Positions 23,940 to 35,024 of a stretch of DNA of 64,000 nt are shown piece after piece. Positions within the stretch are counted from its first letter, which is position 1. Each line of letters begins with the position of its first letter. The notes below the pieces were generated by a model. The model was not told where the DNA came from, searched no databases, and saw only the letters and a program-made list of their open reading frames with translations. This DNA is from Dama dama (taxonomy: Eukaryota > Chordata > Mammalia > Artiodactyla > Cervidae): assembly GCF_033118175.1 (NCBI RefSeq), contig NC_083710.1:42811501-42875500 (forward strand). Reading direction: 5' to 3'. A program made the position numbers and the translations under genes.

Positions 23940-24878
23940 GATTTGTGGACACAGTGGGCAAGTGGGATGAACTGAGAGTCAGTTCAGTCACTCAGCCATG
24001 TCAGACCCTTTGTGACCCCATGGATTACAACACACCAGGCTTCCCTGTCCTTCACCAACTCCCAGAGCTTGCTCAACTCAAGTTCATTACTCGGTGATGC
24101 CATTCAACCATCTCATCCTCTGTTGTCCCCTTCTCCTCCTGCCTTCAATCTTTTCCAGCAACAGGGTCTTTCCCAATGAGTCAGTTCTTTGCATCAGATG
24201 GCCAAAGTATTGAAGCTTCAGCTTCAGTCCTTCCAATGAATATTCAGGACTGATTTCCTCTAGGACAGACTGGTTTGATCTCCTTGCAGTCCAAGGGACT
24301 CTCAAGAATTTTCCTCAACACCACAGTTTAAAAGCATCAATTCTTCTGTGCTCAGCTTTCTTTATAGTCCAACTCTCACACCCATACATGACCCATACAT
24401 GTGAAAAATCATAGCTTTGACTACACAGACCTTTGTGGGTAAAATAATGTCTCTGCATTTTAATATGCTGTCTAGGTTGGTCATAGTTTTTCTTCCAAGA
24501 AGCAAGCGTGTTTTAGTTTCATGGCTGCAGTCATCATCTGCAGTGATTTTGGAGTCCAAGAAAATAGTCTGTCACTGTTTCCATTGTTTCCCCACCTATT
24601 TGCCATGAAGTGAATTGACAGAGTAGCAATGAGACTTATAAATTACCCCATGTAAAATCAGATAGATGGTGGAAAATTTACTGTGTGACAGAGAAAACTC
24701 AAATCTGGTACTCTCTGATAACCTAGATGGTTGGGATGGGGTGGGAAGTGAGAGGGAGGTTCAAGAGGGAGAGGACATACATATACCTATGACTAATTCC
24801 TGGCAGAAACCAACACAATATTGTAAAGAAATTATTCTCCAGTTAAATTTTGTTAAATATAAAATAAAAATAAAAAAA
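23940..24878 (+). mobile_element. Younger L1 3' end inserted in the old L1
   Basis: The 5' stub 'tttgtggacacagtgggcaa' continues after the BovB copy as 'gacagagtagcaatgagac', 'tgataacctagatggttggg', 'aggttcaagagggagagg' and 'gcagaaaccaacacaatatt'. It ends in an A-rich tail near 24878. These are segments of an L1 3'UTR of a different subfamily from its host. The start is approximate. Confidence 0.75.
23979..24612 (-). mobile_element. BovB LINE, 5'-truncated, inside an L1 3'UTR
   Basis: Reverse-complement BovB from cagttcagtcactcagcc to 'cacctatttgccatgaagtg'. Removing it reunites two halves of the L1 3'UTR. Flanks gaactgaga and gaattgaca may be a diverged target-site duplication. It has a local duplication (catacatgacccatacatg) in the body. 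Confidence 0.93.
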
Positions 24879-24906
24879 GAGTGGATACATGAATCCACTC
24901 TTTTTT
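24873..24906. repeat. Perfect 14-bp inverted repeat with 6-base loop
   Basis: Arms 24873-24886 and 24893-24906 are exact reverse complements: an A run, then gagtggat, loop acatga, then atccactc and a T run. It sits at the junction of the younger L1 tail and the old L1. Its resemblance to a bacterial terminator is accidental. Confidence 0.85.
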
Positions 24907-25067
24907 ATAACTAATTCACCTTGCTGTACATATGAAACTAACATAACATTGTAAATCAACTATACTCCATTGAGAGTTTTAAAAATAACGACAACAACAA
25001 AAAATGAACTAGAATGTGATCCAGAAATCCCGTGTTAGGGTACAGATCTGAAGGTAATTTCAAATTT

Positions 25068-26408
25068 CCCCAAAGAAGAGCAATTCCAAAGAACATTCAA
25101 ACTACCACACTACTGGGTTCATTTCACTTGCTAACAAGGTAATGCTCAAGATCCTTCAAGCTAGGTTTCAACAGTACATTTAGAAAAGACAGGAACAGGA
25201 GATCAAATTGCCAACACCCATTGGATAATAGAAAAAGTATGGAAATTCCATATAGACGTCCACTTCTGCTTCACTGACTGCACAAAAACCTTTGACAAAG
25301 TGGATCACAAAAAACTGGAAAATTCTGAAAGAGATGGGAATACCAGACCACTTTACCTGCCTCTTGAGAAATCTATGTATATGTCAAGAAGAAATATTAA
25401 AAAAAAAAAAAAAGAGAGAGAGAGAGAGAGGAAGAAGAAATATTTAGGACCACACATGAAACAACAGACTGGCTCCAAATTGGGAAAGGAGTATGTTAAG
25501 GCTGTATATTGTCACCCTGCCTATTTAACTTACATGCAGAGTACATCATGTGAAATGCCAGGCTGGATGAACCACAAGTTGGATTCAAGATTGCCTGGAG
25601 AAATTTCAGTAACCTCAAATAAGTAGGTGACACCACTCTAATGGTAGAATATGAAGAGGAACTAAAGAGCCTCGATGAAGGTGAAAGAGGAGAATGAAAA
25701 AGCTGGCTTAAATAAAGCTCAACATTCAAAAAAATAAGATCATGGCATCCAGTCCCATAATTTCATGGCAAATAGATGGGGATAAGATGGAAACAGGGAC
25801 AGGCTATTTTCTTGGGCTCCAAAATCACTGCAGATGGTGACTGCAGCCTTGAAATTAAAAGACACTTGCTCCTTGTAAGAAAAGCTATGACAAACCTAGA
25901 CAGCATGTCAAAAAGCAGAGACACTGCTTTGCTGACATAAGTCTTTATAAAAAAAAAAATTTAAAAAAGAAGTCCTTATAGTCAAAGCTATGATTTTTCC
26001 AGTAGTCATGTATGGATGTGAGAGCTGGACCATAAAGAAAACTGAGCATTGAACAATTGATGTTTTCAAATTGTGGTGCTTTCAAATTGAACAGCAAGGA
26101 GATCAAGCCAGTCAATCCCAAAAGAAATCAACCCTGAATAGTCATTGAAAGGACTGATGCTGAAGCTGAAGCTCCAATACTTTGACCACCTGATGCAAAG
26201 AGCTGACTCATTAGAAAAGACCCTGATGCTGGGAAAGATTGAAGGCAGAAGGGGAAGGGTATGTCAAGGGATGAGATGGTTGGATGGCATCATTGACTCA
26301 ATGAATGTTTATTTGAGTAAACTCTGGGAGACAGTGAGGGACAGGGAAGCCTGGCATGCTGCAGTCCATGGGGTCGCAAGAAATTGGACCCAACTGAGTG
26401 ACTGAACA
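25068..26408 (+). mobile_element. BovB LINE, diverged, inside an old L1
   Basis: Starts at the 'ccaaagaacattcaaactac' segment, runs through RT to 'gggtcgcaagaaattggacc' and the gagtgactgaac end. The RT frame is broken many times and the metal-binding box is no longer in a clean frame. A poly(A)/GA insert sits at 25399-25431 and an A/T-rich insertion near 25950. One of the older BovB copies here. Confidence 0.92.
25386..25444. mobile_element. A15(GA)n insert with perfect 13-bp duplication
   Basis: Exact copies of aagaagaaatatt at 25386-25398 and 25432-25444 flank 15 A followed by about nine GA units. The host BovB reads through in register if one copy and the tract are removed. This has the hallmarks of an insertion consisting of little more than a retrotransposon tail. 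Slippage is an alternative but does not explain the long flanking repeat well. Confidence 0.7.
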
Positions 26409-27018
26409 ACAAAAGTATCATCACTATCTCGAGGAGACATAGGTACCCTCATGTTTATTGCTGTGCCATTCACAACAGTCAAGACATGGAAACAATCTAG
26501 TGTTTACCAACAGATGAATGGATAAAGAAAATGTGATATGTGATATTTAAACTAAAATATTAGTCATGCATTTAAAAGAAGAGAATTCTGCCATTTATGG
26601 CAACATATATAAAGCTTAAGGGCATCACAGAGAAGAAAGTAAGTCAGAGAGAGAAAGACAAATGATGTATGATGTAGCATATATGTGGAATATAAAAATG
26701 TTGAACTCATAAAGCAGAATGCACAATAGTGGTTGTCAGGGGCTGGGTGGAAGAATGAGGAACTGTGAGTCAAAGGGTACAAATTTCAGCAATAAGATAA
26801 GTTGTAGGGGACTAATGTACAGCATGGTGGCTACAGTTAACAACACTAGTTGGTAAACTGAAAAGTTGCTAAGAGAGTAGACTAGGATTTTATTTTACCA
26901 CCAAAAAGTAACCTGATAGTGGTAATTATTTCACAATATATATGTATATCAAATCACCATCCTGTACACTATAAACTTAATACCATACATAGATTATATC
27001 TCAAAAATGATGGGAAAA

Positions 27019-27378
27019 AAATTCTTATTCGGTAAAGTAACTTTGGTGTCTACATTTCTAATAGGAAATGGCTACGCAGTGTGCTCTTCTGACTATCTGC
27101 TTCATAGTTTACTCTAAATTAAAGGAAGAAGAGTAAATACTAGAATGCTATATTGCTGGGCAGTCCTCAGGGCTACACATGTAATTTATATGGATTCTAT
27201 GATTAAATTACTATTATTTCTTAGTTTTCTTGTCAATAATATTGAGAAACTCCCATGTAGACAGTTGTATGGAATAGTTATTCAATGCAGGAACATTATA
27301 ACCTGACAAATATGTGTGCACAGTGAGAGCACCATCTTCACATTGAAGAAAGAGTGTTGTGTGAATTGAGACATGCCT
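27019..27378. other. AT-rich DNA, nothing recognised
   Basis: No repeat or gene identified between the L1 relic and the MIR copy. Confidence 0.5.
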
Positions 27379-27525
27379 TTGGATTCAGACTCTGCCCATG
27401 GGAATATTATTTATCTCCTCTGGGACTTTGTTCCCTTGTTTGTAAAACAAGGATAATTCTGTGAATATTTCATTCACATGTTGTAAAAATCAAGTAGAAT
27501 AAAACATGTACTAGTGTTTTGTAAG
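27379..27525 (+). mobile_element. MIR SINE relic
   Basis: 'ggattcagactctgccca', then 'tatctcctctgggactttg', 'tgtaaaacaaggataattc' and a tail 'aagtagaataaaacatgta' follow MIR order. Diverged. Confidence 0.6.
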
Positions 27526-28255
27526 TGGAGACAAGTTCTAAAAATATTCATTATGTATTGGTTAAAGGATGTATTGGTATACACATGTATGCTTTAAAGT
27601 TCTGCTCTTGTATTAAAAATAAACTGTACCTGCAATATGGGTTATTTATGTGTTCACAAAATCAATTTTAAAACACTGATGTCTGTCACTTTTTATCCCA
27701 TTCTGCAAGAAAGTGACATAGAAAGGTGGATGATAAATTCTAAGGTGTTCAGCCCTGACAGTTAAATAGTAGTCTTGAAAACCTGAAGCGCAGCTTGGGA
27801 AAAATTTAAAGCTACTTTTTGTTTTCTGTTCCTTTAAAAAGTAAAAAGTTATACCATAGAAATATGTCTAAAGCTGATGGAATAATCTCATCAAACTTAA
27901 TTCTCTGCATAACTGCTTCATGTATTAGTCATTCTAATATTTATTTTTAAAGACACATGCATTTTTTTAATGTTTTTAATTTTTCTCATGCAATAATGAC
28001 TTTTTGGTGTTAAGAACCATTGCATTTCCAAAATAAAGTGCTCGATGTTTAAAGTAAATTAATAAATGTCTTCATTCAGCAAAAATTTCCCGTATATCTA
28101 CCATGTACGTTTATCAGCCAATGAGATTTGAATTCAGATTTAGCAACATCATATAAAATTCGGTCCAGGTACCCAGGAGTTCATGTATTCCAGGGACATA
28201 TAGGGACCAAAGCAATGTATGAATATACGTGTATATGTGATATATATGCATATGA

Positions 28256-28256
<1 letters not shown>
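27526..28256. other. AT-rich DNA, nothing recognised
   Basis: No gene or interspersed repeat recognised. Confidence 0.5.

Positions 28257-28288
<32 letters not shown>
28257..28288. repeat. (TG)16 microsatellite
   Basis: Uninterrupted TG dinucleotides. A candidate length polymorphism. Confidence 0.97.
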
Positions 28289-28291
<3 letters not shown>

Positions 28292-28306
28292 CTTAACCTG
28301 ATAGCC

Positions 28307-28542
28307 TGGCTAGAGGTTGTTGTTGTTGTTTTAGTTGCCAAGTCATGTCTGACTCTTTGTGAATCCATGGACCATTATCTGCCAGACTCCTCTGTTCATG
28401 AGATTTCCCAGGCAAGAATACTAGAATGGGTTGCCATTTCCTTTTCCAAGGGATCTTCCCAACTTAGGGATTGAACCTGCATCTCCTGAATTGCAGGTGG
28501 ATTCTTTAATGCTGAGCCACGAGGGAAGCCCTTGGCTAGAAG
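28307..28542 (-). mobile_element. Bov-tA SINE with imperfect 10-bp TSD
   Basis: Reverse-complement copy with a (ttg)n-rich tail at about 28317 and the head 'gagccacgagggaagccc'. Flanks tggctagagg (28307-28316) and tggctagaag (28533-28542) differ at one base. Confidence 0.92.
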
Positions 28543-28887
28543 TCAACCTCAATCAAAAACAGTTGGCACTGGTAACATGTTTGTAGCGACACAAACTTAT
28601 AATGAACCAGTGGATTGTGAGCTAGTAGTGCAATTTCAGAAGTGATCTAGGGAACATAAATGCTATTATCTGTATTTCATTCAAAAAATTCTGTGGAACT
28701 ATTAATGGTATGAATATAAATATACATTTTTCATAAGAATAGTGGATTTAAAAATTAATTAAAATTTTCTTTTAAGTTTCTGTTAATCCTTTTAAGGGGG
28801 CATTAAATTATATTACTATATTTTAAATATACATATGCAAAAATGTAAAAATATTTAAAAAAATTATATAAATGTACAAAAAAGATC
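28543..28887. other. AT-rich DNA, nothing recognised
   Basis: Short AT-rich stretch with poly(A/T) patches and no identifiable element. Confidence 0.5.
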
Positions 28888-30448
28888 TTCACAACCCAGA
28901 TAATTATGATGGTGTGATCACTCACATTCACCTAGAGCCAGACATCCTGGAATGTGAAGTCAAGTGGGCCTTAGGAAGCATTACTACGAACAAAGCTAGT
29001 GGAGGGATGGAATTCCAGTTGAGCTATTTCAAATCCTGAAAGATGATGCTGTGAAAGTGCTGCACTCAATATGCCAGCAAATTTGGAGAACTCAGCAGTG
29101 GCCACAGGATTGAAAAAGGTCAGTTTTCATTCCAATCCCTAAGAAAGGCAATCCCAAAGAATGCTCAAACTACCACACAATTGCACTCATCTCACACGCT
29201 AGTAAAGTAATGCTCAAAATTCTCCAAGCCAGGCTTCAGCATTATGAGAACCGTGAACTTTCAGATATTCAAGCTGGTTTTAGAAAAGGCAGAGGGACTA
29301 GAGATCAAATTGCCAACATCTGCTGGATCATCAAAAAAGCAAGAGATTTCCAGAAAAACATCTATTTCTGCTTTATGGACTATGCCAAAGCCTTTGACTC
29401 TGTGGATCATAATAAACTGTGAAAAATTCTGAAAGAGATGGGAAAACCAAACCATCTGACCTGCCTCTTGAGAAACCTGTATGCAGGTCAGGAAGCAACA
29501 GTTAGAACTGGACAAGGAACAACAGACTGGTTCCACAAAGGAAAGGGAGTGTGCCAAGGCAGTGTATTGTCACCATGTTATTTAACTTATATGCAGAGTA
29601 CATCACGAGAAATGTTGGGATGGAGAAAGCACAAGCTGGAATCAAGATTGCCGGAAGAAATATCAATAACCTCAGATATGCAGATGACACCACCCTTATG
29701 GCAGAGACTGAAGAGGAACTAAAGAGCCTCTTGATGAAAGTGAAACAGGAAAGTGAAAAAGTTGACTTAAAGCTCAACATTCAGAAAACTAAGATCATGG
29801 CATTCGGTCCCATCACTTCATGGGAAACAGATGGGGAAACAGTGGAAACAGTGGCTGACTGGGCTTCAAAATCACTACAGATGGTGACTGCAGCATTAAA
29901 TTAAAAGACGCTTACCCCTTGGAAGGAAAGTTATGATCAACCTAGACAGCATATTGAAAAGCAGAGACATTACTTTGTTAACAAAGGTCCGTCTAGTCAA
30001 GGCTATGTTTTTTCCAGTGGTCATGTATGGATGTGAGACTTGGACTATATAGAAAACTGAGCACTGAAGACTTGATACTTTTGAACTGTGGTGTTGGAGA
30101 AGACTCTTGAGAGTCCCTTGCACTGCAAGGAGATCCAACCTGGCCATCCTAAAGGAAATCAGTTCTGAGTGTTCATTGGAAGGACAGATGTTGAAACTGA
30201 AAATCCAATACTTCGGTCACCTGATGTGAAGAGCTGACTCATTGGAAAAGACTCTGATGCTGGGAAAGACTGAGGGCAGCTGGAGAAGGGGACAACAGAG
30301 GATGTGATGGTTGGATGGCATAACCCACTCAATGGACATGAGTTTGGGTGAACTCTGGCATTTGGTGATGGACAGGGAGGCCTGCTGTGCTGTGGTTCAT
30401 GGGGTCACAAAGATTCGGACACTACTGAGCCCCTGAACTGAACTGAAT
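28888..30448 (+). mobile_element. BovB LINE, longest continuous copy in the window
   Basis: Runs from 'gatggtgtgatcactcacat' upstream of the RT core to the ctgaactgaactgaa tail, about 1.56 kb. It still lacks the endonuclease domain. The body is easily aligned by eye with the other copies. No clear target-site duplication was seen. Confidence 0.95.
29210..29904 (+). pseudogene. BovB reverse transcriptase fragment, broken
   Basis: Covers the RT fingers and palm. The first segment (29210-29422) reads MLKILQARLQHYENRELSDI and has FMDYAKAFDSVDH, the A-motif region carrying a catalytic aspartate. It ends at a TGA that looks like a TGG change. The next segment starts at 29438 (LLRNLYAGQEATVRTGQG). 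A 1-bp loss near 29575 moves the frame to 29551-29904, which holds NNLRYADDTTLM with the YADD box. Inactive remnant. Confidence 0.9.
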
Positions 30449-30958
30449 CTATTTTAAGAAAAATAAAATCCCTATATAGCATTTAAATAAAAATGTATTT
30501 CTTTAAATTAAACACTTAAAACAAAAAAATAAGAGCAGGTTAATTAATGTATTAATTAGTTCCAACAGGTAAGTATAGCATAATATAAAATATAAATTTT
30601 ATAAGATTAAAATATGTTTGCATACATTATGCACACAAATACAGTTGCATTTTAATTGCATTGCAAATTCTTTTGTTGGTTATTTCTTAATGGTTTTAAA
30701 ATTTTAACAAGTTGCTAAGTTTTTAACCTACAAAATCATCATTTGGGAGATATTTTTGTAACTAAATTTAAACGGTCTTTATTTTTTGCTCTTTTTAATT
30801 AATTGTGACATAATTAACAGTTAATGCTATACATTAATAAATTACACTACTGTATGATTTCATTGAAAAGCTATTTTAATATGTCTGCTCCTAAATGGCT
30901 CCAAATGACTGAGGGTTTTGCCCTTTGGGGTAAGAAGAATTTACTCCAAAATTCTCTC
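30449..30958. other. AT-rich DNA, nothing recognised
   Basis: No repeat or gene identified. Confidence 0.5.
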
Positions 30959-30959
30959 A

Positions 30960-31000
<41 letters not shown>

Positions 31001-31005
31001 TATAT
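30959..31005. repeat. (TA)n microsatellite
   Basis: About 16 TA units, a CACA interruption, then more TA. TA-rich sequence continues to about 31035. Confidence 0.95.
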
Positions 31006-31035
31006 TGCAATTATATATGTACTGTATATATATCC

Positions 31036-31624
31036 ATTTATTCCACTGCAAATCCCTTGAGGAAATTCCAGTTTTGTATGCCCTGGGCTTGGTGTAATTT
31101 TGTTTATTTTACTGAACACACATGTAGAGACAAAATTAGTGAGAATCCTCATCAAATACACACCTACATTCATAATTGCTTGAAGTAACCAATTTCTGTG
31201 ATGATCAGAACACAAAGAGCTATAGTATTAAAAAAATCCAGCCTTTGTTATCCTCAAACAGGAAAATTATTTCATTTAAAAAACTCTCAGCAATTGAGTA
31301 AGCCAGCAATTTCCTGAATCCTGTCTAAACACAGAAACTCAAGCACTTAGTGAAAATATTTCTGAATTTTGTGTCCTTTTTCCTGACTTCTTAACAAGAT
31401 TATGTTGAATATAATGGTTAAACAAAGGTCATCATTAAGGATCGAAATGCCTGTTTTTTGCTGAAGGAAGCAAAACCAATAAGGCCTCATGAGTTTTTCA
31501 GGGTTTTGACTTTTTACCAGAAATCCTGAGTAGTGCTTTTAAACTTAAGTGACTCTTTCTCTGCAAATGTGATGGGTCCTGCAATACCCATTGTGCTGGC
31601 ACTTTTATTTGGATCTGCTCTAAG
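31036..31624. other. Unclassified AT-rich DNA
   Basis: No recognised repeat, exon or RNA gene. Confidence 0.5.
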
Positions 31625-31726
31625 AAAATCCCATGGACAGAGGAGCCTGGCAGGCTACAGTCCATGGGGTCGCAAAGAGTCAGACAGGAATGACTTCACT
31701 TTCACTCTCACTCAGGGTATTTGCCT
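31625..31726 (+). mobile_element. BovA SINE 3' fragment
   Basis: Only the last 100 bp: 'aaatcccatggacagaggag', 'acagtccatggggtcgcaaa' and a cactttcactctcactc tail. It lies about 6 bp from the next BovB, so the two may be joined by one event. Confidence 0.85.
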
Positions 31727-31732
31727 GCAGCT

Positions 31733-32276
31733 AAATTAAAAGACACTTACTCCTTGGAAGGAAAGTTATGGCCAACCTAGATAGCATATTAAAAAGCAGA
31801 GACATCACTTTGCCAACAAAGGTCCGTCTAGTCAAGGCTATGGTTTTTCCAGTGGTCATATATGGATGTGAGAGTTGGACTGTGAAGAAAGCTGAGCACC
31901 GAAAAATTGATGCTTTTGAACTGTGGTGTTGGAGAAGACTCTTGACTGCAATGAGATCCAACCAGTCCATCCTAAAGGATATCAGTCCTGGGTGTTCATT
32001 GGAAGGACTGATGCTGAAGCTGAAACTCCAATACTTTGGCCACCTCATGCGAACGGTTGGCTCATTGGGAAAGACCCTGATGCTAGGAGGGATTGGAGGC
32101 AGGAGGAGAAGGGGACGACAGAGGATGAGATGGCTGGATGGCCATCACCAACTCGATGGACATGAGTTTGAGTAAACTCCAGGAGTTGGTGATGGACAGG
32201 GAGGCCTGGCGTGCTGCAATTCATGGGGTCGCAAGGAGTCGGACATGACTGAGCGACTGAACTGAACTGAACTGAA
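31733..32276 (+). mobile_element. BovB LINE 3' end, low divergence
   Basis: Starts at aaattaaaagacacttactc and ends gagcgactgaactgaactga. The 135-codon frame at 31768-32175 keeps the BovB C-terminal region (LVKAMVFPVVIYGCESWTVK, LKLKLQYFGHLMR) with few changes. A short deletion removes part of the 'gagagtcccttgg' block near 31946. Probably one of the younger BovB insertions here. Confidence 0.94.
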
Positions 32277-32561
32277 GCTTTTCTGCCCCTAATTTGTTTC
32301 TTAATCATCTGTGGATTTTAAACCCACATAACCAAGCTGGCAAGAATATTAGAGTGTCCTTTGTGGGTGTAGTTCATGACATTTAATACACGTTTTATTT
32401 TTGTTCTTTGTTGTTAACGTTGGTTGAATAGTTTTCTGTTTATTTATATATTCAAAATATATAATACACCTATGTCTGTGATTTTTGCTTTTGTCTTTTG
32501 GGAGATTTTTTGTCAGCCTGTGATGTTAAACTGGTTTAAATGCATGAGGTGGTGTCCCAAA
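32277..32561. other. AT-rich DNA, nothing recognised
   Basis: Short unique stretch between BovB and a SINE. Confidence 0.5.
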
Positions 32562-32880
32562 GGTCTTCCCTGGTAGCTCAGCTACCAGGTAAAGAATCCA
32601 CCTGCAATGCAGGAGATCCTGGTTCCATTCTTGGGTTGGGAAGATCCGCTGGAGAAGCAATAGGCTACCCACTCTTGTATTCTTGGACTTCCCCAGTGGC
32701 TCAACTTGTAAAGAATATGCCTGTAATATGGGAGATCTGGATCGGATCCATGGGTTGGGAAGATCCCCTGAAGAATGGAACTTCTACCCACGCCAGTATT
32801 CTGGCCTGGAGAATTCCAAGGACTGCATAGTCCACAGGGTTACAAAGAGTCAGACACTACTGAGCAACTTTCACTTTCAC
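32562..32880 (+). mobile_element. Dimeric Bov-tA SINE
   Basis: Two monomers in tandem. The first (32562 to about 32684) runs from head to 'cccactcttgtattcttg', where a second head (gacttccccagtggctcaac) begins. The second monomer ends with the full BovA body and a ctttcactttcac tail. This is the known dimer layout. Cccaaa on both sides may be a short TSD. Confidence 0.93.
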
Positions 32881-32934
32881 CCCAAAAGTGTTTTAAACAA
32901 GAGTGTTTTCAACTGTGAAAATCTATAATTGTGA

Positions 32935-33430
32935 CAAAGAAGGAGAAATGTGACTCCACATTGGATCTATTCCTTTAGCTCTAACCCTTGTGCTCTGTTG
33001 CCTATGCTTAGTCATGCTGGCTCTGTTCCTTTGTGATAGAATGTTGCCTAGAGCCTGAAATATAGATGATAACCCATTCTCAAGACTCTGACCTTTAAAT
33101 ATATAACACTTTTCCATTCACACAGAGATAAAAAGTTGTAGAATAGAAAATAGCAGTTGTCTTGTTGGAGATTTATAGGAACATCGTGGCAAGACCTACC
33201 TGAATAGCTGCAAGAATAAAGAATGCCTACACCAAGAAATTTGCAACAACCAGCCTCATCACCTCCTTTTTTAGTGTAAGAAAGGCCTGAATTCTAACTC
33301 AGGTAGGATAATTCTTTGGAATACTAGTCCACCATCTTCTCAATCTTCTAGCTTTCTTAATAAAGTTGCTATTCCTTGCCCCAACAACTCACCTCTTCAG
33401 TTATTGGTCTATCATGGAGCGATCAGTATA
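32935..33430 (+). mobile_element. Solo LTR of an endogenous retrovirus (probable)
   Basis: About 500 bp with LTR layout: a GC-mixed U3-like part from 'aatgtgactccacattggat', a TATA-like tttaaatatataac (33094-33107), 'cagctgc'-type motifs mid-way, then AATAAA at 33359-33364 followed by 'gttgctattccttgccccaa' and 'ttattggtctatcatggagc', typical of a class I ERV R/U5 end. No internal gene or second LTR is present, so recombination to a solo LTR is likely. The exact ends and the target duplication are not resolved. Confidence 0.68.
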
Positions 33431-34096
33431 AGCTTAGACTTTGTAACATAACTTGATTAACTACTTCTTAATAAGTATATCAAAGTAGATATAATTCAGG
33501 AGAAAAAAAAATCCAGACACAAAGAATTCTGCGCAAATCCAGAGCACCTATCATCCCAACACCTGATCCAAATAATCTCATCTTCCATAGACATAAGTTT
33601 AATAAGTATAAAGTTTATTTCTTTGGTCAGAACTTTTCATGGCTTTTCTCTGCCCAGCATGCCTCTCCTGCTTCAGGCTATCCTGCAGAGAATCACAGCT
33701 TGTTTGAAAGTGAGCCTCCTTTTTTTTTTTAAAGCTAATTAAGCCCTCAAGTTTATAGAAAAGAGATGTTCTCTCACTTTGGGGTATTAGTTTTACAGAC
33801 TTCTCTGCTTCTCCTCTATATCTGTTTTAAACTGAAGCTAAACCTCCTTAGAACTTTCATTATCCCTAACAAAATAAACACTTCCTTTGCCTTTTCATTT
33901 CTTTGTTTCTAAATGCAAACTTGGACAGAACCCACCTATATGGATTATTTAATTAATTTGTAACTCTTCTTTTAAGACTGTTAAGGATCATTTGGCTAAA
34001 ATGAAATTGAGAAATTTAATGAGAAACTGGCTTATATTGAAATTCTCAGGTACATTTTTTCTACCTAGGAGTAAATAAGTTTTGGCTAAAGAAATG

Positions 34097-34098
<2 letters not shown>
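33431..34098. other. AT-rich DNA, nothing recognised
   Basis: No repeat family or gene identified. T-rich around 33720 and 34050. Confidence 0.5.

Positions 34099-34137
<39 letters not shown>
34099..34137. repeat. (GT)n microsatellite
   Basis: About 19 uninterrupted GT units, the longest pure dinucleotide tract here and a good candidate polymorphic marker. Confidence 0.97.
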
Positions 34138-34140
<3 letters not shown>

Positions 34141-34539
34141 CCCCAAATACTTAGTGAGTTAGCAAGAAACTATTATGATTATAGAGAAAGTATAAACACT
34201 TTTTCATCTAGTACCAATCAATGTCTCCCAAATGTGCTATACTAGTGAATTAAGTAACATGTTGGTTTCCAAGTTCAGTGCTTGGAAAGCTGATTATTTC
34301 TTCTTTAGTTGATAACCTTTCAATAAAGTAAGATACCAAAAGGAATCTGCTTTCTTCATAAAGAACTGATGTTGTTTGGAATTATTCAGTTTAACACATA
34401 GATATTTGAAGGCTTAACTCATATTAATATACAGCATCATAGAAATAAAATTATTTCTGTCATGGTATCATTTTCTCAGTTAATTTTACCATATGTCTAT
34501 TTGCCTTATGATGGTATTTTCACATAAGAAAAAGTACAA
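34138..34539. other. AT-rich DNA, nothing recognised
   Basis: No repeat or gene identified. Confidence 0.5.
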
Positions 34540-34930
34540 TTTTAATACGGTATTTTTTTGACAGCTGTTGATTACTCTCCAGCATCCATTCTCCTCCCTT
34601 CCCTATACACACATGTTCTAGTCAATGACTTCCCTCTGGAGCCCATGTGCTTTTACTTGAGCTGACTACATCACTAGAGTATGTACTGGTAGATTCCATT
34701 ACATATTTTATAAACTGTCAAAGTGGTCGATGCAGATACCCCAGACTTAAGTCACATAGGCATGGCATTCTCCTGACCACAAGTCTGTTTCTCAGATAGG
34801 TACATATGACCCAAATTGTACCAATGAAATGAGGAACATTCATTTCAGAGCTTCTGAGCAAGTATCTCCCATTCTTAAGAAATTATCTTGGTGAGAGATA
34901 TAGCAGAGGAGACATTCTCTGTCTTCTCTA
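34540..34930 (+). mobile_element. Ancient interspersed repeat (unnamed, tentative)
   Basis: 'ccagcatccattctcctccc' at the left, then 'gtacatatgacccaaattg' and 'accaatgaaatgaggaacat', have the layout of an old mammalian repeat with a 'gacccaagctgg-ccaatcag'-type core. I cannot name the family with confidence. Confidence 0.35.
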
Positions 34931-35024
34931 TTGTGGCATCACATAAAATAATTTCATAATATTTATTATTAGCTTCCTTGATTTACAGCTATTTGCTTTC
35001 ATGATAATACTTTCTGATAAAACA

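Larger units (their letters stand above)
22504..24985 (+). mobile_element. Old L1 (L1M-type) with 5' inversion, interrupted
   Basis: Left segment 22504 to about 22965 is L1 ORF2 on the minus strand (tccagttttcccagcaccac, tttgtagtacagtctgaagtc). From about 22966 the element runs on plus: 'ccctcagaatgggagaaaat', 'acatttctccaaagaagaaa', 'aagtggaatattactcagcc', 'atagataactaacaaggacc'. Its last segment, about 24907-24985, is 'aaactaacataacattgtaa', the old L1 3' end. About 130 bp of ORF2 seems to be missing at the inversion point. A younger L1 and a BovB lie inside it. ORF2 is broken throughout. Confidence 0.85.
25003..27018 (+). mobile_element. Old L1 (L1M-type) 3' end, split by BovB
   Basis: A short left piece, about 25003-25067 (gaatgtgatccagaaatccc), resumes after the BovB copy at about 26409 with 'catcactatctcgaggagac', 'gacatggaaacaatctagtg', 'ggttgtcaggggctgggtgg' and 'agttgctaagagagtagac'. 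It ends near 27018. The 3' end type differs from the preceding L1. No usable frame remains. Confidence 0.8.

Noticed and set aside
24873..24906. Rho-independent terminator
   Set aside because: The hairpin plus T run looks like one, but the window is mammalian and the structure is at an L1 junction.
25300..25626. A lysine/arginine/glutamate-rich 108-codon frame
   Set aside because: The charged stretch is the A15(GA)n tract inside BovB, and the rest is BovB in mixed frames.
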